A stretch of 64,000 nucleotides of DNA, taken from JBBQZP01 sp038207585 (GTDB lineage: Bacteria; Pseudomonadota; Alphaproteobacteria; Rhodobacterales; Rhodobacteraceae). Position numbers and translations under genes: made by a program. The notes beneath the pieces were generated by a model. That model was not told where the DNA came from, searched no databases, and saw only the letters and a program-made list of their open reading frames with translations. Positions 51,555 through 60,950 of this stretch are shown here, piece by piece (positions within the stretch are counted from its first letter, which is position 1; the number at the start of each line of letters is the position of its first letter). The stretch lies in contig JBBQZP010000001.1 in NCBI GenBank assembly GCA_038207585.1, positions 303,043-367,042 of the forward strand, in the 5' to 3' direction.

Positions 51555-52204
51555 GGGTCCGCCCGACGAATTTCCAATCATGCTCTTGAAGGTGCTTCGG
51601 GCCGAATTGCGGCGGGCGCAATCGCGTTGTGACCTTCCGCCCAGCTTGCTTTGAGCCTTGTGCGCCCACCAGTTCCAACCGCTGCCGCCGGTTTGGCCAA
51701 GGTGGACCCTGCGCTGATCATGATCAACAGATCGGCCAGAGGGGCGGCACTCATTGTTTTGAGGCTGCTTTCATTCGCTGCCGCCTTCGATGCCATTAGA
51801 AAAGGCCGGTGCATCTCGCTGGCCAAATACGACGATTTCTCAGACATTCACACCACGCTGGCCGCAAATTGCAATCTGCCGGGAATCGAGGAAATCGCCG
51901 CATACAGCACTTAAATCGTTCGCCACGGCCATGGCCAGTTCGACCCGGCCGAGGTGCCAAAGCAGCAGACGACCACCTACAATTCCGGAGCAGCAGAATT
52001 GCAAATCACAACAGCCCATCGATCCTCGGCGTCGATGTCAACGAGAGCTTGCTCGACTTAGCGGCACTCGAGCCATTCCTCGAGCGCATCTTTGGTCATG
52101 GTGCATCGATGCGGGAATGGTTTGCCAAGCCCACTCCCTGCTCGGAGGCGCGGACAATGTCGGGATTCTACACTCCGTTCGGCGAAGTCACAGGAGGTAT
52201 ATTG
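51555..52204. other. decayed sequence, probably mobile-element debris
   Basis: Short frames such as GVDVNESLLDLAALEPFLER on the plus strand (about 52034-52093) look protein-like, but I cannot assign them. The right side continues into the truncated IS3 element. No intact gene is supported. Confidence 0.4.
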
Positions 52205-52229
52205 CGTACGGGTGTTGGGTTTTTTGGTA

Positions 52230-52270
52230 CCCTCTCGGGACATTGCTTCGCAATGCCCTGCCGGGCAACG
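52230..52270 (-). repeat. palindromic element copy B (in IS3 orfB)
   Basis: On the minus strand: TTGCCCGGCAGGG, CATTGC-GAA-GCAATG and CCCGAGAGGG. It lies exactly between LMPI and YQKPNTR, which are contiguous in related transposases. Confidence 0.75.
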
Positions 52271-52360
52271 GATCGGCATCAGTCGCATGAGGCGCATCAG
52301 CCGCCGGATGCGCTTTGCATTCACGGCATGGCCTTCGTTCTGAAGGTGCCACGTCATCCA

Positions 52361-52401
52361 TTGCCCGGCAGGCGATTTGCATGGCAAATCTGCCGAGAGG
52401 G
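52361..52401 (+). repeat. palindromic element copy A (in IS3 orfB)
   Basis: TTGCCCGGCAGG, GATTTGC-ATG-GCAAATC and TGCCGAGAGGG on the plus strand, that is antisense to the transposase. It splits YGVRQ from MTWHLQ, with GGCA on both sides. Confidence 0.75.
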
Positions 52402-52433
52402 TGCCGGACACCGTAAAACGGGGTGTCTGGGAA

Positions 52434-52469
52434 CTGCCTCTCATGGTTTGCAGGGCAAACCATTGCCAG
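52434..52469 (-). repeat. palindromic element copy C (in IS3 orfB)
   Basis: CTGGCAAT, GGTTTGC-CCT-GCAAACC and ATGAGAGGCAG on the minus strand. It lies between the LKVDK and QFPDTPFYG segments of the transposase. Confidence 0.7.
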
Positions 52470-52712
52470 CCAATGGCTTGTCTACCTTCAAAATCAGGTC
52501 GAGGTTCAGCACCGTCTCGCCCTGCGGTGCATAGTAAAACGGCCACCGCGAGATCGACAGCAACTGACATTGCGCCCCGACCGACAGCTTGGGATGGGTC
52601 CGTTCGATCATGCCGCGCCGCACTTGCCGATCCGGGGCTTGAGCTTTCTGGACAAAAAATCGTTGGCGACGGCCTTCGCCATTAGGCTCGAACCAATGGC
52701 GCCTTCAACGGC

Positions 52713-52958
52713 TCAGTCTCCGATCCTGGCATGCAGGTCGCGAACCGTTTTCTCGGCAATTTCAGCCGTGGCTGTCGCGTGACCACCACGCTCGAAGATG
52801 CCAGCGGCCCCCTCCAGCAGCGCCTTCTTCCACTGATGGATCATCGCCGGATGGACCTCGTAGGCAGCCGCCAACTCCGACGCCGTGCGCTCACCCTTCA
52901 GCGCCTCCAATGCCACACGCGCCTTGAACGCCGCGTCATGGTTCCTGCGTTTCGACAT
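52713..52958 (-). CDS. IS3-family transposase OrfA
   Basis: An 81-residue OrfA with the helix-turn-helix HDAAFKARVALEALKGERTA, SELAAAYEVHPAMIHQWKKA and a leucine-zipper start EKTVRDLHARIGD. It looks intact, but its partner OrfB is destroyed, so the element cannot move by itself. Confidence 0.8.
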   Translation of the reverse strand: MSKRRNHDAAFKARVALEALKGERTASELAAAYEVHPAMIHQWKKALLEGAAGIFERGGHATATAEIAEKTVRDLHARIGD

Positions 52959-53140
52959 GTTCTGATCTCCTCGGATTGGGGATCAGCAGACCTCAGATCG
53001 CAGCTTCCGTCACTGTCCGATCTTCGGAGGGGGATCAGAACAGCATTTCTCAGGGATGTTTGCAGCGCAGGCCCTCGTCATTGTCGGAAGTAAGTCTATA
53101 CTGTTCAGCGAAATTCGATGTCTTTGCGAGGTTGCACATC

Positions 53141-54316
53141 ATGTTAAATCGTCCGTTCGGCGCACGCCTGCTGATGTTGGCCGCGCTATTGAATGGTTTT
53201 GGTCAGACTGCCTTTGCGCAGCAGGGTCAGCAGGAACGGCCTCCGACGGCTGTGACGGTAGTGACCTTGCAGCCGCAGACGGCGACACTGACTACCACAC
53301 TGCCGGGTCGCGTTGCGGCGTCAGCCATGGCCGAAGTGCGACCCCAAGTGGCGGGCATCATCACTGAACGGCTGTTCAAGGAAGGCGGCCCTGTCAAGGA
53401 AGGGGACGCGCTTTATCAGATTGATCCGGCCAGCTACGATGCGGCGCTGGCGCAGGCCGATGCCGCCGTTGCGCAGGCCCAGGCGCAGCTGAACGCCGCG
53501 ATAAAGTCGGGAGCGCGCGTGGACGAACTGCAATCGCGCAACGTCGCCAGCGAATCTGCCAAGGACGAGGCCGACGCGACCCGTGCCAGTGCCGAAGCAA
53601 ACCTTCAGGTCGCGCAGGCGCAGCGCGCCGCCGCCCAGATCGACAAGGACCGCACCACCATCCGCGCCCGCCTTTCCGGCGAAACCGGTCTGTCGTTGAC
53701 CAGCCCGGGGTCGCTCGTGACCGCGAGCCAGGCCGCCCCGCTGACCACGATCCGCAACATCGACCCGGTCTACGTCGACGTCACGCAATCCGCCGCTGAT
53801 CTGCTGGACTGGCGTCGCGGGCAAGCGTTGGAGCAGCGGGACAGCTTTGATCCCACAGTCACACTGACGCTGGCCGACGGCAGCACTTTTGATCAGACCG
53901 GCAGCCTGACTGCGGCAGAGCCGAACGTGAACGAGCAGACCGGGGTTGTCTTGTTGCGCATGCAGTTCGCCAATCCCGACAAGCTGCTGCTGCCGGGTAT
54001 GTATGTGCAGGTCGAACTGCCGATGCGCCAGCTCGATAACGTCTTTCTGGTCCCGCAAGAGGCGGTGAGCCGGGATCAGCGCGGGCAGGCGACCGTGCTG
54101 GTCGTCGGCGCGGACAACGTGGTGCAGGCAAAGATCCTGAACATCCTTACCGACCAGGGGTCCGATTGGGTCGTCGACAACGGGCTGAGCGCGGGGGACC
54201 GCGTGATCATCGCGGGTCTGCAAAAGACCGCCGTCGGAGCCACTGTCGCCCCGGAAGAGCGCGCCGTGACATCGCAGGCAAGCGACCCCAAAGCCGAGAT
54301 GACCGCCACAAAGTAA
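53141..54316 (+). CDS. RND efflux periplasmic adaptor (AcrA/MexE type)
   Basis: A 391-residue membrane fusion protein. A signal peptide ends near TAFAQQ without a lipobox Cys, so it is not a lipoprotein like AcrA. Then come lipoyl half-motifs (VAASAMAEVRPQVAGIITE), a coiled-coil hairpin (about 95-165), a beta-barrel (IRNIDPVYVDVTQSAADLL) and a membrane-proximal domain (VFLVPQEAVSRDQRGQATV). The ATG at 53141 begins the signal peptide; the upstream open frame lies in IS3 sequence. It pairs with the RND pump encoded 90 bp downstream. No regulator gene adjoins it. Confidence 0.9.
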   Translation: MLNRPFGARLLMLAALLNGFGQTAFAQQGQQERPPTAVTVVTLQPQTATLTTTLPGRVAASAMAEVRPQVAGIITERLFKEGGPVKEGDALYQIDPASYDAALAQADAAVAQAQAQLNAAIKSGARVDELQSRNVASESAKDEADATRASAEANLQVAQAQRAAAQIDKDRTTIRARLSGETGLSLTSPGSLVTASQAAPLTTIRNIDPVYVDVTQSAADLLDWRRGQALEQRDSFDPTVTLTLADGSTFDQTGSLTAAEPNVNEQTGVVLLRMQFANPDKLLLPGMYVQVELPMRQLDNVFLVPQEAVSRDQRGQATVLVVGADNVVQAKILNILTDQGSDWVVDNGLSAGDRVIIAGLQKTAVGATVAPEERAVTSQASDPKAEMTATK

Positions 54317-54406
54317 CCTGACCCCGATGCCCGCCGCCCCTCGGCGCGGGCCTGCCCCCGACGATGTTGGTCCGCTCCACCCGGACCCCGTTTCGAAAGT
54401 TCTGTC

Positions 54407-57400
54407 ATGGCCCGTTTCTTTATCGACCGCCCGATCTTTGCCTGGGTCATCGCATTGTTCATTTCTGGCCTTGGCATTCTGTCAATCCTGACTCTGCCGA
54501 TCGCGCAATATCCGCAGATCGCCTCGCCGTCTGTCGCCATCAGGGCGGCTTATCCGGGTGCCTCGGCGGAAACCGTGGCCAACACTGTAACCCAGGTGAT
54601 CGAACAGCAGATGACCGGGCTGGACGGGCTGCGATACTTCTCTTCCAGTTCGTCCTCGGCCGGCGGCGCCAGCATTACGCTTACGTTCGAAACCGGCACC
54701 GACCCGGACATCGCGCAGGTACAGGTGCAGAACAAGTTGTCTCAGGCGACGGCCCTTCTTCCCGAAGCGGTCCAGCGCCAGGGTGTCACGGTGCAGAAAT
54801 CGGCCTCTGGTTTCCTGATGGTCGTCGCGCTGATTTCCGAGGATGGCAGCTACAATGCGACGGATTTGTCGGACTACCTGTCGTCAAACATGGTCAACGA
54901 CATCAGCCGGGTGGAAGGCGTCGGCAGCGTTCAGGTGTTCGGTGCGCAATATGCCATGCGCATCTGGCTTGACCCAGCCAAACTTGCCGCCTTCAATCTG
55001 ACGCCCTCGGACATCGTTGCCGCCGTATCGGAAGAGAACGCCCAGATCTCCGCCGGTTCCTTTGGCGCGCGCCCGGCTGTGGACGGCCAGCAGCTTAATG
55101 CCACGATTACCGCGCAGTCGCTTCTGCGCACACCCGAGGATTTCCGACAGATCGTCATCCGCGCCGAAACCGATGGGGGACTGGTGCTTCTGAACGATGT
55201 GGCAGACGTTGAAATCGGCGCCGAAAACTACAGCACGATCTCGCGGTTCAACCGCGCCAATTCGACGGGCATGGCGATCTCGCTCGCCCCAGGGGCGAAT
55301 GCGCTCGACACGGCCAATGCGGTCAAGGCGCGGCTCGCCGAGCTTTCGGAATTTTTTCCGGACGGTGTGACCTATGTGATCCCCTATGACACCACACCCT
55401 TCGTGCTGATTTCGATCGAGGAGGTCATCAAGACGTTGGTCGAGGCGGTCATTCTTGTGTTCCTGGTGATGCTGCTTTTCCTGCAGAACCTGCGCGCGAC
55501 GATCATTCCGACGCTGGTTGTGCCGGTGGTTCTGCTTGGCACCTTCGGTGTGCTTGCGGCGTTTGGGTTTTCGATCAACTCTCTGACCATGCTGGCCATG
55601 GTGCTGGCCATCGGCCTGCTTGTCGATGACGCTATCGTCGTGGTCGAAAACGTCGAGCGGATCATGGAGCAAGAGGGCGCAAGCCCGCTTGAGGCCACGC
55701 GCAAATCCATGGATGAAATCACCGGCGCACTGATCGGCATCGCCGTGGTGCTGACTGCGGTCTTCGTGCCGATGGCGTTCTTTCCGGGTTCGACCGGTGT
55801 GATCTACAAGCAGTTTTCGATCACCATCATTTCGGCAATGGTGCTGTCGGTGATTATGGCGCTGACGCTGACGCCCGCGCTTTGCGCGACGATGCTGAAA
55901 CCCAAGTCACATGCCAAGCGACGCGGCCCTGCTGCTTGGTTCAACACCGGCTTCGCCAAACTTCTGGGCGGCTATGCGGGCAGCGTCGGCTGGATCGTGC
56001 GTCGGCCCTTCCGTGTGGGTCTGATTTATGTGGCGATCATCGCCGGGACCGTGTTTTTGTTTCTGCGCACGCCGGGCGGCTTTCTGCCCGACGAGGATCA
56101 GGGCATTCTGTTCACACTGATCCAGACCCCGACAGGTGCTACGGCCGAACGGACGCTGGATGTGCTTCAACAGGTCGAGGATTACTTCCTTGACCAGGAA
56201 AGCGACGTCGTGCAGTCGGCTTTTGGAGTCGTCGGCTTCAGCTTTGGCGGGCAGGGGCAGAACCAGGCGTTGGCCTTTGTGCGCCTCAAGGACTGGTCCG
56301 AGCGCACCGAACCAGGGCAAAGCGTTCAGGCGCTTGCGGGGCGCGCCTTTGGCGCCCTAAGCCAGATCCGCGACGCACAGGTCTTTCCGATCGTACCGCC
56401 TTCGGTGATCGAACTCGGCAATGCCTCGGGCTTCGATCTGTTCCTTCAGGCGCGGGCCGGCCAAAGTCACGAAGACCTGCTGGCGGCGCGTAACCAGCTT
56501 CTCGGGTTGGCGGCGCAAAGCCCGCTCATCGCCTCGGCGCGTCCCAGCGGGCTTGAGGATGCGGCCCAGTTTAACCTTGATATCGACTGGCGCAAGGCTG
56601 GTGCGGTGGGGGTGTCGGCCACGGATGTCGGCACGCTTCTGACCACCGCATGGGCGGGGCGCTACGTCAACGATTTCATCGACCGAGGCCGGATCAAGCG
56701 GGTCTATGTTCAGGGTAAGGCCGAAAGTCGCGCCACGCCGTCCGATCTGGACAAGTGGCGCGTGCGCAACGCCAGCGGCGGGTTGGTGCCCTTTTCGAAC
56801 TTTGCCGAAGCGTCGTGGATATTTGGTCCGCAGGGCGTGAACCGCTACAACGGTGTCTCTGCAATGCAGATCCAGGGCAGCCCGGCGGCAGGAGTCAGCA
56901 GCGGCGAAGCGATTGCCGAGATCGAGCGTCTGGTCGGCCAATTGCCCCCCGGTTTTGGCGCGGCCTGGACCGGCCTTTCACTGGAAGAACAGCAAAGCGG
57001 CAACCAGGCGCCGCTGCTCTATGCCCTGTCGCTGGCGGCAGTCTTCCTGGCACTTGCGGCCCTGTATGAAAGCTGGTCGATTCCCTTTGCCGTCATGCTG
57101 GCCATGCCCATCGGCGTATTGGGCACGCTTCTGGCCGCCTGGGTCGGCGGTTTCGATAACGGTGTGTTCTTCCAGGTCGGGCTGCTGACCGTGATCGGCC
57201 TTACCGGCAAGAACGCGATCCTGATCGTCGAATTCGCCCGCGAGCAACTTGCGGCAGGCATGTCTCTGTTCGACGCGGCGGTCGATGCCTCACGCCAGCG
57301 CTTCCGCCCGATCATCATGACCTCGATGGCGTTTTCGCTTGGCGTCGTGCCGCTTGTGCTCAGCACCGGCGCAGGGTCGGGCGGTCGTCAGGCCATCGGC

Positions 57401-57580
57401 GCCGGAGTGCTGGGCGGCACCTTGACCGCTACGGTGATCGGCGTGCTTCTGGTGCCACTGTTCTTTGTCACCATCGCAAGGTTGACGGGTGCAGGCAAAG
57501 CCACGAACGGGCGGGGAGCGGCGGCTGCAGCGGGAAAGAGTTCGAAAACACCTTCTGAGCCGCTGTCGCGTAACCCTTGA
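54407..57580 (+). CDS. RND multidrug efflux pump, AcrB/MexF (HAE1) family
   Basis: A 1057-residue inner-membrane transporter with 12 spans in two repeats and two large periplasmic loops. It begins ARFFIDRPIFAWVIALFISG. Span 4 contains LAIGLLVDDAIVVVENVER with the proton-relay Asp pair, and span 10 has GLTGKNAILIVEFA with the Lys. It exports lipophilic drugs from periplasm and membrane with the preceding adaptor; an outer-membrane channel gene is not in the window. Full length and intact. Confidence 0.93.
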   Translation: MARFFIDRPIFAWVIALFISGLGILSILTLPIAQYPQIASPSVAIRAAYPGASAETVANTVTQVIEQQMTGLDGLRYFSSSSSSAGGASITLTFETGTDPDIAQVQVQNKLSQATALLPEAVQRQGVTVQKSASGFLMVVALISEDGSYNATDLSDYLSSNMVNDISRVEGVGSVQVFGAQYAMRIWLDPAKLAAFNLTPSDIVAAVSEENAQISAGSFGARPAVDGQQLNATITAQSLLRTPEDFRQIVIRAETDGGLVLLNDVADVEIGAENYSTISRFNRANSTGMAISLAPGANALDTANAVKARLAELSEFFPDGVTYVIPYDTTPFVLISIEEVIKTLVEAVILVFLVMLLFLQNLRATIIPTLVVPVVLLGTFGVLAAFGFSINSLTMLAMVLAIGLLVDDAIVVVENVERIMEQEGASPLEATRKSMDEITGALIGIAVVLTAVFVPMAFFPGSTGVIYKQFSITIISAMVLSVIMALTLTPALCATMLKPKSHAKRRGPAAWFNTGFAKLLGGYAGSVGWIVRRPFRVGLIYVAIIAGTVFLFLRTPGGFLPDEDQGILFTLIQTPTGATAERTLDVLQQVEDYFLDQESDVVQSAFGVVGFSFGGQGQNQALAFVRLKDWSERTEPGQSVQALAGRAFGALSQIRDAQVFPIVPPSVIELGNASGFDLFLQARAGQSHEDLLAARNQLLGLAAQSPLIASARPSGLEDAAQFNLDIDWRKAGAVGVSATDVGTLLTTAWAGRYVNDFIDRGRIKRVYVQGKAESRATPSDLDKWRVRNASGGLVPFSNFAEASWIFGPQGVNRYNGVSAMQIQGSPAAGVSSGEAIAEIERLVGQLPPGFGAAWTGLSLEEQQSGNQAPLLYALSLAAVFLALAALYESWSIPFAVMLAMPIGVLGTLLAAWVGGFDNGVFFQVGLLTVIGLTGKNAILIVEFAREQLAAGMSLFDAAVDASRQRFRPIIMTSMAFSLGVVPLVLSTGAGSGGRQAIGAGVLGGTLTATVIGVLLVPLFFVTIARLTGAGKATNGRGAAAAAGKSSKTPSEPLSRNP

Positions 57581-57950
57581 AGGTGACATTCGAAAGTCAA
57601 TAAAATCAGTGCCGATGATGTGCCTTTGAAGAAAGTATCTTGCGCATAAATCCGACATTCTTGTCGCCAGAATTGGGATCAGGAACCGTTTTCGTCTCAT
57701 ATCCGGATCATGAGGGTCGCGGCTCTTGTTGGAGGGTGCTCTGACTTGGACCCGTCGCGGTTTGGTGCCGCTCCTTTGATAGCGTAATGTGCAGCAAATG
57801 AGTTGAGTTGTGGGTACGGTCAAAACGGATGAGTTTCGCAAGGATGCGGTGCGGATTGCACTGACCAGCGGGCTTTCACGCAAGCAGTTTGCTAATGATC
57901 TTGGTGTTGGGATATCGACGCTGAACAAATTGATCGCGGCGCATCCGTAA

Positions 57951-57986
57951 CCCGGTAACGGTTTGCAAGACAAACCATGAGAGGGG
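57951..57986 (+). repeat. palindromic element copy D (at IS3 deletion junction)
   Basis: CCCGGTAAC, GGTTTG-CAAGA-CAAACC and ATGAGAGGGG. It replaces the missing end of orfA and start of orfB, suggesting a deletion that began or ended at the element. Confidence 0.7.
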
Positions 57987-58217
57987 CGGGTCGGGCGTCT
58001 GATGCGCGAAAACGGGATCGTCGTTGCAAGAATATGGACATTCAAGGCGACCACCGATAGCGATCATACGTTCAACATCGCACCAAAACTGCTCGATCGC
58101 GACTTCCATGCTCCCGAGCGAAACCAGAAATGGGCGGGCGATATCAGTTACTTCTGAACCCGAGAGGGGTGGTTGTATCTGGCTGTGATCTTGGACCTGC
58201 ATTTGCGGCGCGTGATT

Positions 58218-58256
58218 GCCCTGCGTGATTTGCACGCAGACCCCTTTCGGATAGCA
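58218..58256 (-). repeat. 39-bp palindromic element copy H (in-frame in IS3 orfB)
   Basis: Exactly 39 bp separates LRRVI from AWAVSNRM, which are joined (RVIGWAVSNRM) in relatives, so the frame is kept. It aligns over its whole length with copy E (27 of 39 positions by eye), including TTTGCACGCA and CCCCT. Confidence 0.65.
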
Positions 58257-58435
58257 GCATGGGCCGTCAGCAACCGCATGAAACTCGATCTGGCGATCTC
58301 GGCGCTGAGGATGGCCATTGCTTTCCGATCACCGCCGCGCGGCAGCATCTTCCACAGCGACCGGGGCAGCCAATATTGTTCGCACGACTATCAGAAGATT
58401 CTGCTTGAACACGGCTTCCAAGCGTCGATGACGCC

Positions 58436-58889
58436 GCTTACCAAATACGGGACACGACCACTCGTAGACGATGGTCTCTGATATCGGATGGACTTCCGAT
58501 CTCGTAAGCTGTGCCGAAGGGTCGGTTGATGACATTGCGAATGTCCGGATGGGAAAGCGCAAAAGGATGAACTGGTCGGCGTCACCGGACCGCTGTCCTA
58601 GACGGCGGCCTGACAATCGCAAACAGCAAACGCGCGGCAAGACCCCGATCTTTTGGCCACTCCCCGCTGATCCGGCGAGCACCGCGGCCCGCTTGGCCGG
58701 CAGTCCAATCGGGAAAAGGATATCGCGGATCAGGGCATCGGAGAGTTAAGTGCCTGTGGCTTCTATCCACATGACATCGCCGTCTTTGACCGACGTACTG
58801 CCCCCGCCGCTTGCGTCAGCGTCGGGTCAGTCCCAAGACGTACCGACAGCACCCGCAGCGCGGACATTTCAGGTGGGGAACGTGCGGGC
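58436..58889. other. gap with no recognised gene
   Basis: About 450 bp between the IS3 remnant and the convergent aldolase/dehydrogenase gene. Open frames are short and unconvincing. No clear terminator was found downstream of the minus-strand operon. Confidence 0.35.
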
Positions 58890-60932
58890 TTATCGCATCA
58901 TCGCGGCGACATTGCCTCCGTCCACGGTCAGCACCGCCCCGGTTGAAACCCGCGCCTTCGCCAGATGCACAAAGGCTGCAGCCACGTCTTCCACCGTGAC
59001 CTCGCGCTGCACCAGATTGCCGCGCATGTACGATTCGGGGCTAAGTCCTCGGGCGCGGCTGCGGTCGGCCACCATTGCATCGGTCATAAGGCCGGTGCGG
59101 ATACGATCGGCATTGACTGCGTTCGAGGTGATGCCATCGGCCCCGTGTTCCACCGCAAACTGTTTCATAAGTGCCATCAGGGCCGCTTTCGACGTGCCAT
59201 AAGGGCCAAAATCCGGCCCCGGATTTACCGCCTGTTTGGACACGTTGAACACCAGTGCCCCACCGGTGCCTTGCGCCCGCATCACCCGCACGACCGCGCG
59301 GGCCATGGCGTGATGCCCCCAGAAGTTTAACTCGAACGCGCGGCGGAAGGTGGCGTCATCGACATCAATCATCGCCCCCTGAAACGCCGCCCCCGCGTTT
59401 GATATCAGGATATCGACGCCCCCGAACGTCGCCGCTACTTCATCGATGGCGCGGTCAACCGCCGCAGGGTCGGTCACGTCGCAAACAATACCAACGCCGC
59501 CCAACCGCTTGGCGTGTTCGGCCAACGGCCCGGCGGCAACGTCGATCAGCGCCACTTCGGCCCCTTCGGCCCGTAACGCCTGCGCCACCCCCAACCCAAG
59601 ACCCGAGGCCGCCCCAGTGACCACAGCCACCTTGCGCGACAGCGGTTTTTCCTTGACCCCAGCCATCTTGGCCTGCTCCAGCGACCAATATTCCAGATCG
59701 AACAAATCGGCCTCGGGCAGCGCCTCAAACGCATCAATCCCTTCTGCGCGGGTGATCACTTCGACCGTCGCTTCGGCCACATCGGCAGCGGCACGGGCCT
59801 CCTTGGCGCTTGCGGCTGCGGCGAACAGACCAACGCCTGCCACATAGAACACCCTCGGCATCGGGTCCAGCATGTGCTTGATCCCACCCACATGCGCGTT
59901 GTTGCGGTTGAAATAATCTGTGTAGTCAGCAGCATAGGCGGCAACAGCGGCCCGCACAGCGGCTGTAAAGGCGGCGGTATCGGTGGGTGCCGCCAGTGCC
60001 ACACCCTTTCGCTTGATGCGAAGCACATGTTCTGGTGTCGCATTGCCACGCGACACAAGATCGCCCGCATTCACGGCGTTGCACAGGTCCATCACTGCGG
60101 CAGTGGCGCGGTGGTCCAGCACAAAGCGCCTCGGGTCGCCCTCTACCCCCGTATCAATTGCAATCGCGCCGCGCAGAATAGGGGCCACTTGGGCGGGGGT
60201 CAGAATGGCAGGCGGCAGGGTCATACCCGTAAAGGGCCGCCCACGGCCACGATCCAGCCGCGCCTCGGCGAGCGCGATCATGGCAATCATCGCCTCATAC
60301 GCCTCACGCGGGTCATCGGACCAAGTGAAGATCCCGTGCTTCAGCAAGATCATTCCCTTGCCGTGCGGTTCCGCCTTCATCGCCGCATCGCAAACCTTTG
60401 CAAGATCGAAACCGGGCATCACATAGGGCACCACGATGGCTTCGCGGAAAAGCTCGCGGATCAGCGCTTCGCCCTGCGGCTGGTTGGTCAGCGACACGAT
60501 GGCATTGGCGTGGGTGTGATCGACATGGCGGAATGGCATCACCGCATGCAGCACCGCCTCGACCGACGGGTTTGGTGCTGTAGGGTCCATCAGCATCCGA
60601 CGTTGAAGCATGACCATATTGTCGTCCGACAGAGATTCAAACCGCGTCAGCGCCTTCAACGGCTCTAATTGCACCGCAGGCAGGCCCTGCGGTTCAATCG
60701 TGCCCATATCCCATCCGGACCCTTTGACGCACAGTACCGGCACCTCCGACCCATCCAGATCGCGCCACAGCGTCTTGACCGAAGTATTGCCGCCGCCATG
60801 CAGCACAAGTGCCGGATCAGAGCCCAACAGCCGCGTCGTATAGGTGCGCACCGCAAGGTCGCGGTTCACGCCCTTGGCAACATAGGCATCAACAACCGAT
60901 TTGAATTCGGCGTCAGACCATCTGGATTTCAT
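58890..60932 (-). CDS. bifunctional class II aldolase/short-chain dehydrogenase (RhaD-type fusion)
   Basis: A 680-residue two-domain protein. Residues about 1-400 form a class II aldolase: LHGGGNTSVK near 44, the metal site HTH near 138-140, and LKHGIFTW near 198. Residues about 430-680 form an SDR: the NAD motif TGAASGLGLG near 440, NAG, and the catalytic Ser/Tyr/Lys in NVSKQ and YGTSK. Known relatives cleave rhamnulose 1-phosphate and oxidise lactaldehyde, and are used for rhamnose or fucose. Here it ends an operon with an ABC importer; the sugar is unknown. Confidence 0.88.
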   Translation of the reverse strand: MKSRWSDAEFKSVVDAYVAKGVNRDLAVRTYTTRLLGSDPALVLHGGGNTSVKTLWRDLDGSEVPVLCVKGSGWDMGTIEPQGLPAVQLEPLKALTRFESLSDDNMVMLQRRMLMDPTAPNPSVEAVLHAVMPFRHVDHTHANAIVSLTNQPQGEALIRELFREAIVVPYVMPGFDLAKVCDAAMKAEPHGKGMILLKHGIFTWSDDPREAYEAMIAMIALAEARLDRGRGRPFTGMTLPPAILTPAQVAPILRGAIAIDTGVEGDPRRFVLDHRATAAVMDLCNAVNAGDLVSRGNATPEHVLRIKRKGVALAAPTDTAAFTAAVRAAVAAYAADYTDYFNRNNAHVGGIKHMLDPMPRVFYVAGVGLFAAAASAKEARAAADVAEATVEVITRAEGIDAFEALPEADLFDLEYWSLEQAKMAGVKEKPLSRKVAVVTGAASGLGLGVAQALRAEGAEVALIDVAAGPLAEHAKRLGGVGIVCDVTDPAAVDRAIDEVAATFGGVDILISNAGAAFQGAMIDVDDATFRRAFELNFWGHHAMARAVVRVMRAQGTGGALVFNVSKQAVNPGPDFGPYGTSKAALMALMKQFAVEHGADGITSNAVNADRIRTGLMTDAMVADRSRARGLSPESYMRGNLVQREVTVEDVAAAFVHLAKARVSTGAVLTVDGGNVAAMMR

Positions 60933-60950
60933 GTCAGTCTCCGCAATCTC

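Larger units (their letters stand above)
52205..53042 (-). mobile_element. truncated IS3-family element with three palindromic insertions
   Basis: The left end is TGTTCTGATCCCCCTCCGA at 53042, with the related TGTTCTGATCTCC at about 52957 just before orfA. OrfA is nearly intact (52713-52958). OrfB can be read in pieces: YYAPQGETVLNLDLILKVDK, QFPDTPFYGVRQ, TWHLQNEGHAVNAKRIRRLM and YQKPNTRTQY. The pieces are separated by elements at 52434, 52361 and 52230. The DDE half of orfB and the right end are missing. The left end lies about 100 bp upstream of the RND pump operon. Confidence 0.8.
57810..58435 (+). mobile_element. second IS3-family element remnant (orfA and orfB fragments)
   Basis: OrfA is read from GTG 57810 (VGTVKTDEFRKDAVRIALTS) to AAHP and a stop at 57950. 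OrfB resumes at 57987 with RVGRLMRENGIV, DHTFNIAPKLLDRDF, DISYF (nonsense codon), REGWLYLAVILDLH, WAVSNRMKLDLAI and HSDRGSQYCSHDYQKILLEH. The junction between orfA and orfB is deleted, with a palindromic element in its place; a second element interrupts orfB. The C-terminal Glu region is gone. Confidence 0.82.

Noticed and set aside
51578..51914. Overlapping frames of about 88 residues on both strands after emrB
   Set aside because: No family similarity, no ribosome site of note, and the region is flanked by mobile-element debris.
58140..58175. CCCGAGAGGGG near DISYF in the second IS3 as a further element copy
   Set aside because: This codes the normal TREGWLYL segment of IS3 transposases; no inserted bases are needed.
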